Position numbers and translations under genes: made by a program | NCBI GenBank assembly: GCA_964452465.1 | Contig: CAYVMD010000057.1 | Span: 1-11,438, forward strand | Origin: CAYVMD01 sp964452465 | GTDB taxonomy: Bacteria; Armatimonadota; JACIXR01 | Reading direction: 5' to 3' | DNA length: 11,438 nt | Shown: positions 7,666 to 11,438 of the stretch, in pieces | Numbering within the stretch: position 1 is the first letter of the stretch | How the letters are laid out: each line of letters starts with the position of its first letter | Notes under the pieces: model-generated | What the model saw: only the letters and a program-made list of their open reading frames with translations | What the model was told of the DNA's origin: nothing | Database searches by the model: none

Positions 7666-8508
7666 TTGCTCATCAAGAGATTTTTAACCATCCTATGGAG
7701 CGCTCCTCTATTTTTGTTCCTTTTGCTTTTCCCCTGGGGAAAAGGTATACCCTTTTTGATCCTCGTAGAGTCATTGGTCTTACTTGCCCTTTACGAATTC
7801 TTTTCCGCCCTAAAGCAGAAAAATTGGCATCCTTATTCCTCCATTGGCTATATTGCTGGCGGGTTAATGCCTATATGTGCCTTTTGGGGAAGGGACGACC
7901 TTATAGGGGAATTATTGCTCCTTAGCCTTCTTGCCTCGTTCATTTACGGATTGTCCCTGAGAAAAGGAAGGGATATGCTGCAGGATGCAGGTGCTACCTT
8001 GTTTGGCATGCTATATATAGGGGGATTGTTTTCGTTTCTGATCTTATTGCAATCTGCAAATACCTCTGTAGCATCGCCCTGGGCAGGAATTCCAAACGGT
8101 GTCTGGCTATGTGCCATCGTGGTCATCACTAATTGGGTTAGCGATATGTGTTCTTATCTAATAGGGGGAAGCGTGGGAAAAAGGCATATATTCCCTCGCC
8201 TTAGCCCTTCGAAAACCTTGGAAGGATTGGTAGGAGGGATTTGCGGATCCCTTGTAGTTGGCGTGCTTTTGGGAATCTCTGGAGGCTTAGGGATATACCA
8301 TAGCACGATTATAGCGCTAACCGTGGGGTTATTCGCTCCTTTGGGCGATTTGGTGGAGTCGGCAATAAAGAGGGAACTGGGCATAAAGGATTTCGGATCG
8401 CTCCTGCCAGGGCACGGAGGGATACTGGATAGATTCGATAGCCTTTTGATTTCCACCTTCTTCGTTTATCACATAGGTGTGGTATTAGGCGTTATATTTC
8501 CAAAGTGA
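7666..8508 (+). CDS. cdsA: Phosphatidate cytidylyltransferase (CDP-diacylglycerol synthase)
   Basis: This integral membrane enzyme converts phosphatidic acid and CTP to CDP-diacylglycerol, the precursor of phosphatidylglycerol, cardiolipin and phosphatidylserine. At 280 aa with about seven to eight hydrophobic segments it has the family's usual size. The diagnostic C-terminal signature is present from Ser232: SAIKRELGIKDFGSLLPGHG, then HGGILDRFD at residues 250-258. A middle segment, SDMCSYLIGGSVGKRHIFP followed by SPSKTLEGLVGG, is also typical. An in-frame stop at 7660-7662 leaves TTG 7666 as the only sensible start, and it gives the usual MLIKRFLT beginning. No good ribosome binding site precedes it. 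The gene stands alone between two minus-strand units and its end overlaps the convergent hydrolase gene by 17 bp. It is not next to ispU/uppS or dxr, its common neighbours. Confidence 0.9.
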   Translation: MLIKRFLTILWSAPLFLFLLLFPWGKGIPFLILVESLVLLALYEFFSALKQKNWHPYSSIGYIAGGLMPICAFWGRDDLIGELLLLSLLASFIYGLSLRKGRDMLQDAGATLFGMLYIGGLFSFLILLQSANTSVASPWAGIPNGVWLCAIVVITNWVSDMCSYLIGGSVGKRHIFPRLSPSKTLEGLVGGICGSLVVGVLLGISGGLGIYHSTIIALTVGLFAPLGDLVESAIKRELGIKDFGSLLPGHGGILDRFDSLLISTFFVYHIGVVLGVIFPK

Positions 8509-9361
8509 AACCATCCCAGGCTGTGTAGATTCCATGGGGAGAAAGTACCTTCTCCAATTCTTCATGGAGCAACCCACCGTTATGGGAAAAATGGGTCGCA
8601 ACGAAGATGGTGTGGGAGTCTGCGATCCCTTCCTTCAACATCCTTTCCTTCGTCCTCACTACCTCTGGTATGCCCATATGGTAGGAAGGGGAAGAATGGG
8701 GTCCACTAGTGGTATCCAACACCACTAAATCCAATTTCGCTTTGGAAAGCGCCTCCCATGTCCTCTCGGGGAAGAAGCCCGTATCAGTGCCCCAAAGGAG
8801 AGTTTTACCCTCTTCGTCTGCCAAAGGCAGGTGAGAAGGTTGCCCTCCATTTGGTCGGGCAACCGACTTGGATATTAGATATATCAAGCATTCCTCCCCC
8901 CTTTGGTGATCCGCAAGCAGGGCGGTGATGCTGTATCCCTCCTCTTCTATTGTTTGGAAGGGACGCAAAACCTGAGCGATTATCTTGGTATCCTCGCTCT
9001 CGAGATTGTAGAATTTTATGCCCTCCACGACCTTGGAATTGCCGAATATTTTCAAATACTTCTTGTCAATGAAATGGGAAAAGATAGGCTTTCTCATTGC
9101 TAAATCAAGGGGATAAAAGTGATCCTGGTGGGAATGGGTGATGAGAAGATACCTTACCTTGGATAGGAAAATATCGTGTTGGACGACATGCATATAGGTG
9201 TCAGGGGGGAAATCTATCATTAAGTCATTGTCAATAATAACCGAAGAACGAGAACGAATGTTCTTTCCCCCCAATTCCCTTGCCCTCTGGCAGGCTGGGC
9301 ATTCACAGAAAAGGGCAGGCCATCCTTCAGCAGCAGCGGTACCAAGGAAGGTTATCCTAAT
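8492..9361 (-). CDS. Metallo-beta-lactamase-fold hydrolase (PhnP/RNase Z-like), probable AUU start
   Basis: This is a predicted zinc-dependent hydrolase of the PhnP/RNase Z-like branch, probably a phosphodiesterase. The HxHxDH zinc motif is HSHQDH (His76, His78, Asp80, His81). Further metal-site motifs are LLADH, LLWGTDTGF and VATHFSHN. Standard start codons allow only TTG 9274, which would cut off a clearly homologous N-terminus reading RITFLGTAAAEGWPALFCE, with CxCxxC (Cys19, Cys21, Cys24) as in the structural zinc site of PhnP. The only codons available before that segment are ATA, ATA and ATT. ATT 9361 lies 9 nt after a perfect AAGGAGG and 2 nt after the upstream gene's stop, so it is chosen, giving 289 aa. 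Residues about 166-182 are encoded by palindromic repeat copy C and look inserted. The substrate is unknown. This is the last gene of the minus-strand operon. Confidence 0.75.
   Translation of the reverse strand: MRITFLGTAAAEGWPALFCECPACQRARELGGKNIRSRSSVIIDNDLMIDFPPDTYMHVVQHDIFLSKVRYLLITHSHQDHFYPLDLAMRKPIFSHFIDKKYLKIFGNSKVVEGIKFYNLESEDTKIIAQVLRPFQTIEEEGYSITALLADHQRGEECLIYLISKSVARPNGGQPSHLPLADEEGKTLLWGTDTGFFPERTWEALSKAKLDLVVLDTTSGPHSSPSYHMGIPEVVRTKERMLKEGIADSHTIFVATHFSHNGGLLHEELEKVLSPHGIYTAWDGFTLEI
8813..8864 (+). repeat. 52-nt two-hairpin palindromic element, copy C, inside the hydrolase gene (antisense to it)
   Basis: The first hairpin (8813-8822 with 8826-8835) has ten pairs, seven Watson-Crick and three G-T, around an AAA loop. 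An AA linker follows, then a perfect 8-bp stem GGTTGCCC (8838-8845) with GGGCAACC (8857-8864) around an 11-nt loop TCCATTTGGTC. That loop is the reverse complement of a close variant of the copy A loop. Stem lengths, loop lengths and total length equal those of copy A. The three G-T pairs could fold in RNA only from the plus strand, opposite to the host gene's mRNA. Confidence 0.72.
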
Positions 9362-9363
9362 TA

Positions 9364-9816
9364 TTATAAGCCTCCTTCGCTCAATATCATAGATTTCGCC
9401 TTCTCAACTATTTCCCTCTCCGTGGGATAAGCAATGAGGGATATCGCTGAATCTATAGGGAACCATTTTGCCTCCTTAACCTCCCAATCATGTTCCTCAG
9501 GGGAGCCCGATGCATAGCGAAAGAGGTAAAAGCAAACCTTTTTGTGATAACGCACCCCTTCTTCCTTATCAACATACCAGTAGGAGACATCGCCGATCTT
9601 CCCCACCAATTCACCTTCCACCCCTGTTTCCTCTTTGCTCTCCCTTTTGGCGGTTTCCTCGGGAGATTCCTCCTTCTCCACCAATCCTTTGGGGAGAACC
9701 CAAACATCACCGCCTTTCCTTTCCACCTTCACCAAGAGCACCAATATTTCGCTGCCCTCCCTTTTATAAATAACCCCTCCCGCAGATACTGCCCTTTTGA
9801 CCGGCAACCGTTTCAT
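9364..9816 (-). CDS. Nudix hydrolase
   Basis: A 150-aa soluble hydrolase that cleaves a nucleoside diphosphate linked to another moiety, using Mg2+. The Nudix box is complete: Gly44, Glu50, then Arg58-Glu59 and Glu62-Glu63, Gly65 and Val66 (GLVEKEESPEETAKRESKEE...GV). The N-terminal AVSAGGVIYKREG and WVLPKGLVEKEE wording resembles diadenosine polyphosphate hydrolase-like members, so ApnA or a damaged nucleotide is a reasonable guess at the substrate, but only a guess. ATG 9816 overlaps the end of the DUF2148 gene by ATGA, and the hydrolase gene starts 2 nt after its stop. This tight coupling indicates a single transcript. The perfect AAGGAGG for the next gene lies within its last codons. Confidence 0.9.
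   Translation of the reverse strand: MKRLPVKRAVSAGGVIYKREGSEILVLLVKVERKGGDVWVLPKGLVEKEESPEETAKRESKEETGVEGELVGKIGDVSYWYVDKEEGVRYHKKVCFYLFRYASGSPEEHDWEVKEAKWFPIDSAISLIAYPTEREIVEKAKSMILSEGGL
9371..9377 (-). promoter_or_regulatory. Perfect ribosome binding site for the AUU-start hydrolase gene
   Basis: On the minus strand AAGGAGG ends 9 nt before ATT 9361 (6 and 3 nt before two ATA codons). No ATG, GTG or TTG follows at usable distance, so this site argues for initiation at a rare codon. Confidence 0.65.
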
Positions 9817-10346
9817 TTGGGGAACTGCCGATCGAAGAAGATGTTCTTCCCCGTGCAGGAAAGGGGGATAGCAAAGGCGATCTTCACTTCAGGCGATAAC
9901 AATCCTAATCTCAAAGCGACAACTCCTGCGCTGAACATGATCCTGTTGTCTATATGGTGGAGATTCGCCACGCTTACCGCGGAACCGATCGCTATTCCAA
10001 GATCATGAACGGGAAAAGCACAGATTCCCCCGGCGGATTGCATAGCCTGGCAATCTGGGAAACCACAAAAGCCACAAGGGCGGAGGTTATAGGGGATGAT
10101 CCTCGTGCCAATGAGGACTATTATCTTGCTCCTTCTTATGCTCTCGGCATCCCTCAAGAAAAAGGGAAGTCCTTCCTTTTCTCCGATGCTTTCCATCTCT
10201 TGTGCTATCTTCTCCCTCACCGCTTCTTCCCTTATTATCAAGGTTTCGATATTATCCATCCCCCTCGCCTTAGGAGCGGTGCGAGCAGAGGCACACATCA
10301 ATTGAGCAACTATCAGGAGTGCTTCTTCCTCCGCTTCCCTACCCAT
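9813..10346 (-). CDS. DUF2148 protein (ferredoxin-like cysteine cluster), function unknown
   Basis: A 177-aa protein matching the DUF2148 family, conserved in many anaerobes and archaea but without an established role. Family marks are ARTAPKARGMD near the N-terminus, FFLRDAESIRRS, the cysteine-rich CGFCGFPDC followed by GGICAF, DLGIAIGSAV, HHIDNRIMFSAG and the C-terminal GKNIFFDR. Cys91, Cys94, Cys99 and Cys109 are spaced like ligands of an iron-sulfur cluster, and Cys18 is an extra candidate. There is no membrane segment or signal peptide. ATG 10346 gives the family's usual N-terminus although no clear ribosome binding site precedes it. The gene lies 15 bp after the YtxH-like gene and shares ATGA with the Nudix gene, so it is mid-operon. 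An electron-transfer or redox-sensing part is plausible but unproven. Confidence 0.82.
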   Translation of the reverse strand: MGREAEEEALLIVAQLMCASARTAPKARGMDNIETLIIREEAVREKIAQEMESIGEKEGLPFFLRDAESIRRSKIIVLIGTRIIPYNLRPCGFCGFPDCQAMQSAGGICAFPVHDLGIAIGSAVSVANLHHIDNRIMFSAGVVALRLGLLSPEVKIAFAIPLSCTGKNIFFDRQFPK

Positions 10347-10361
10347 AGGAGTGAGAAAATG

Positions 10362-10622
10362 CTATCCTTGTGCTTCTTCGGGGGAGATCCCGGCTTCCTC
10401 TTCTTTTTGTCTTTCCTTCTCTGCTATCTCCTCTATTTTCTTCTTCAAAGTAGCGCCAACTTCCTTCATCTTCCCCACCAAATCTTCTATTCCTTTCTTT
10501 AAGGTGCCTCTCACCTCCTCACCTGCTTTAGGGGCGAGGAGAATAGCTAAGGCAGCACCAATGACCGCCCCTGCCAAAGCTGCTGTTATAATCGCGAGGG
10601 TATCAGAGTCCCTCTCCGGCAT
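10362..10622 (-). CDS. YtxH-like small membrane protein
   Basis: An 86-aa protein with one N-terminal membrane segment (residues about 9-29, glycine- and alanine-rich) followed by APKAGEE, the YtxH-family signature, and then an amphipathic, highly charged helix likely to form a coiled coil (LKKGIEDLVGKMKEVGATLK onwards). YtxH relatives are general-stress-associated membrane proteins of unclear mechanism, often encoded beside DUF948 proteins as here. ATG 10622 is preferred to the in-frame TTG at 10631 because AGGAGG sits 9 nt before it. The start overlaps the end of the upstream gene by 20 bp, suggesting translational coupling. Confidence 0.75.
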   Translation of the reverse strand: MPERDSDTLAIITAALAGAVIGAALAILLAPKAGEEVRGTLKKGIEDLVGKMKEVGATLKKKIEEIAEKERQKEEEAGISPEEAQG

Positions 10623-10998
10623 TCTTATCAACCTCCTCTTGTTTTTTTGATTTGGAAGAAAAAATAGCCTGTGCAGCTATCTTCAACCCCAAAAGAAGAG
10701 CGCTCGCATATTTCAGCACCTTGCCCGAGCGGGCAAAAAGAAGAAGCAGTTCCCTCACTACACCGCTTACCTTCCTCAGGTCGCTCAGGAACATCTTCCC
10801 CTCCTCCGCCGTGGAAGCTATATTTCCCATCGTTGGGGGTATCTTTTCCTTCAGCGTGTTTACAAGAGAATTCAGGTTATCCGATAGGAACATTAACCTC
10901 CTTGCCAATAATATGATGCCCGCCATAGCGAAGATTATAAAAAGGAGCGCTATAACGCTTAGTACCTGTACTAAAACATTCACGCTATCCATTCCCAT
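10603..10998 (-). CDS. DUF948-like membrane protein, first gene of the minus-strand operon
   Basis: A 131-aa protein with an N-terminal membrane helix (residues about 8-32), a helical central part with repeating leucines and a second, weaker hydrophobic stretch near residues 93-112. The plan, and the adjacency to a YtxH-like gene, match DUF948 proteins, which are small membrane-anchored helical proteins of unknown role. The longest possible frame begins at a TTG at 11043, but that codon is part of the -35 box of the promoter. ATG 10998 lies 6 nt after GGAGG (plus-strand CCTCC at 11005-11009) and is chosen; ATG 10992 is a weaker alternative. DUF948 assignment rests on general pattern and neighbourhood rather than a sharp motif. 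Confidence 0.65.
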   Translation of the reverse strand: MGMDSVNVLVQVLSVIALLFIIFAMAGIILLARRLMFLSDNLNSLVNTLKEKIPPTMGNIASTAEEGKMFLSDLRKVSGVVRELLLLFARSGKVLKYASALLLGLKIAAQAIFSSKSKKQEEVDKNAGEGL

Positions 10999-11014
10999 TC
11001 CAGACCTCCAAGAA

Positions 11015-11043
11015 AGTATGGCAGTTCTTTTCTTTTGTGTCAA
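11015..11043 (-). promoter_or_regulatory. Promoter of the minus-strand five-gene operon
   Basis: On the minus strand TTGACA (11043-11038), a 17-bp spacer and CATACT (11020-11015) form a strong promoter. Transcription would start near 11008, within or just before the ribosome binding site, so the leader is very short. Confidence 0.6.
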
Positions 11044-11123
11044 ATATTTTGATTATTCGGGGAGACCGGAAAAATTTTTAAAACTTTTTAAGAAATTAAA
11101 TTTTTGGTTTTAATAAAAAAGTA

Positions 11124-11152
11124 TTGACAAGAAAAGGGGAACAGGATACAAT
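11124..11152 (+). promoter_or_regulatory. Strong promoter of the prepilin gene
   Basis: TTGACA (11124-11129), an ideal 17-bp spacer and TACAAT (11147-11152) lie in an AT-rich tract that separates the two divergent units. The predicted start near 11159 leaves a leader of about 180 nt before ATG 11341. Confidence 0.75.
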
Positions 11153-11158
11153 TTTATA

Positions 11159-11340
11159 AAAGAGGTGGTTTTCGATCCCTTTAAAAAGAGGTGATGCGGT
11201 TTGAGGGTACTGAGTGAAGGCGGGCGAAAGAAGAGGTGCCCACCCCGCCTGCCGAAAGCAAAAGAAGGGTTGGTCCCTGATCCTTCAAAAGGGTGGGCTC
11301 CCAGGGGCGAAACTAAACCAAAGGAGGAAAAAGGTGAACA
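11159..11340 (+). promoter_or_regulatory. Long structured 5' leader of the prepilin gene, possible cis-regulatory RNA
   Basis: The leader is GC-rich and foldable, unlike the AT-rich promoter before it. Visible helices are AGGCGGG (11218-11224) with CCCGCCT (11244-11250), and GAAGG (11264-11268) with CCTTC (11282-11286). A long-range GGTTT (11198-11202) with AAACC (11315-11319) could close a multi-branched domain. TTTGA (11200-11204) can instead pair with TCAAA (11285-11289), so two exclusive folds are possible. AAGGAGG (11321-11327) follows the closing strand directly and lies 13 nt before the ATG; a second weak site, AGGTG, is 4 nt before it. I could not match it to c-di-GMP, c-di-AMP, T-box, cobalamin or other riboswitch consensus sequences that I know. 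Confidence 0.4.
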
Positions 11341-11438
11341 ATGGTGAAGGCAAAGAAAGGCTTTACATTGATAGAATTGTTGGTGGTCATAGCTATCATA
11401 GCCATTCTCGCCGCGATACTCTTCCCAGTATTCAGCCG
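11341..11438 (+). CDS. Type IV prepilin/type II pseudopilin-like protein, 3'-truncated by the window edge
   Basis: Only the first 32 codons are present. They encode a short basic leader (MVKAKKG) followed by FTLIELLVVIAI and a continuing hydrophobic helix ending ILFPVFSR. This is the classic class III signal peptide. Prepilin peptidase (PilD-like) would cut after Gly7 and methylate Phe8, and Glu12 is the conserved Glu5 of the mature protein. It may be a pilus subunit, a type II secretion pseudopilin, or one of the many DUF1559-type or short prepilin-like proteins of some environmental phyla; the missing C-terminus is needed to tell. It is driven by its own strong promoter through a long leader, which suggests regulated, high expression. 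Confidence 0.85.
   Translation, partial: MVKAKKGFTLIELLVVIAIIAILAAILFPVFS

Noticed and set aside
8783..8794. Another CCAAAGG core in the hydrolase gene as an extra repeat copy
   Set aside because: It encodes part of the conserved LLWGTDTG motif and has no flanking stems.
9490..10008. Plus-strand open frame of 172 codons
   Set aside because: It lies opposite the Nudix and DUF2148 genes, whose motifs are intact, and its translation resembles no family. The same holds for plus-strand frames at 9954-10502, 10351-10650 and 10652-11113.
10999..11043. N-terminal extension of the DUF948-like protein to TTG 11043
   Set aside because: The TTG coincides with the -35 box TTGACA of a good promoter, and ATG 10998 has a well-placed GGAGG.
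11194..11217. Seven-codon open frame (ATG to TGA) in the prepilin leader, preceded by AGAGGTG, as a leader peptide
   Set aside because: The Shine-Dalgarno-like bases are only 2 nt from the ATG, the frame is very short and its codons show no regulatory pattern.
11159..11340. Known riboswitch classes (c-di-GMP-I, c-di-AMP, T-box, cobalamin, TPP) for the prepilin leader
   Set aside because: The invariant core sequences of these classes as I know them are absent. GGGTGGGCTCCC superficially recalls the T-box end but lacks the GGNACCGCG pattern.

Overview
The window is a stretch of ordinary bacterial chromosome of moderate GC content, with tightly packed genes and short, partly overlapping junctions. 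No rRNA, tRNA, phage, transposase or CRISPR array was seen. The genes are those of an uncultured or little-studied bacterium. The prepilin N-terminus at the right edge (ending ...ILFPVFSR) resembles those I associate with Armatimonadota-like and related candidate phyla. The DUF2148 protein is of a kind often found in anaerobes. Both taxonomic hints are weak.

Layout. (1) Positions 1-6149, plus strand: a probable operon of a PocR-domain/AraC regulator (5' end outside the window), a RodA-type SEDS peptidoglycan polymerase, a GT-C-like polytopic membrane protein and a YfhO-family membrane protein. Junctions are 4 bp, 2 bp and a 31-bp overlap. The combination points to cell-envelope or surface-glycan assembly under a ligand-sensing regulator. 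(2) Positions 6091-7554, minus strand: a B12-binding-domain radical SAM protein, overlapping the YfhO gene tail to tail by 59 bp. (3) Positions 7555-7665: a compact divergent promoter region. (4) Positions 7666-8508, plus strand: CdsA, phosphatidate cytidylyltransferase. (5) Positions 8492-10998, minus strand: a five-gene operon of a DUF948-like membrane protein, a YtxH-like protein, a DUF2148 cysteine-cluster protein, a Nudix hydrolase and a metallo-beta-lactamase-fold hydrolase. The last gene appears to begin at an AUU codon behind a perfect Shine-Dalgarno sequence. (6) Positions 10999-11340: a divergent control region with a promoter on each strand, then a GC-rich, foldable leader of about 180 nt. 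(7) Positions 11341-11438: the start of a type IV prepilin/pseudopilin gene, cut by the window edge.

The most unusual signal is a family of small palindromic repeats inserted in frame inside protein-coding genes. Two copies (3106-3157 and 8813-8864) share one 52-nt plan: a 10-bp stem with an AAA loop, an AA linker, then an 8-bp stem with an 11-nt loop built around CCAAAGG or its complement. Stem bases differ between the copies but pairing is kept. A decayed third copy (5031-5097) shares an exact 20-nt segment with the second, and a looser palindrome cluster lies at 4194-4284. All interrupt variable, hydrophilic loops of unrelated proteins, in either orientation, without breaking the reading frame. 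This resembles the palindromic elements known inside Rickettsia genes, but I do not recognise this family.
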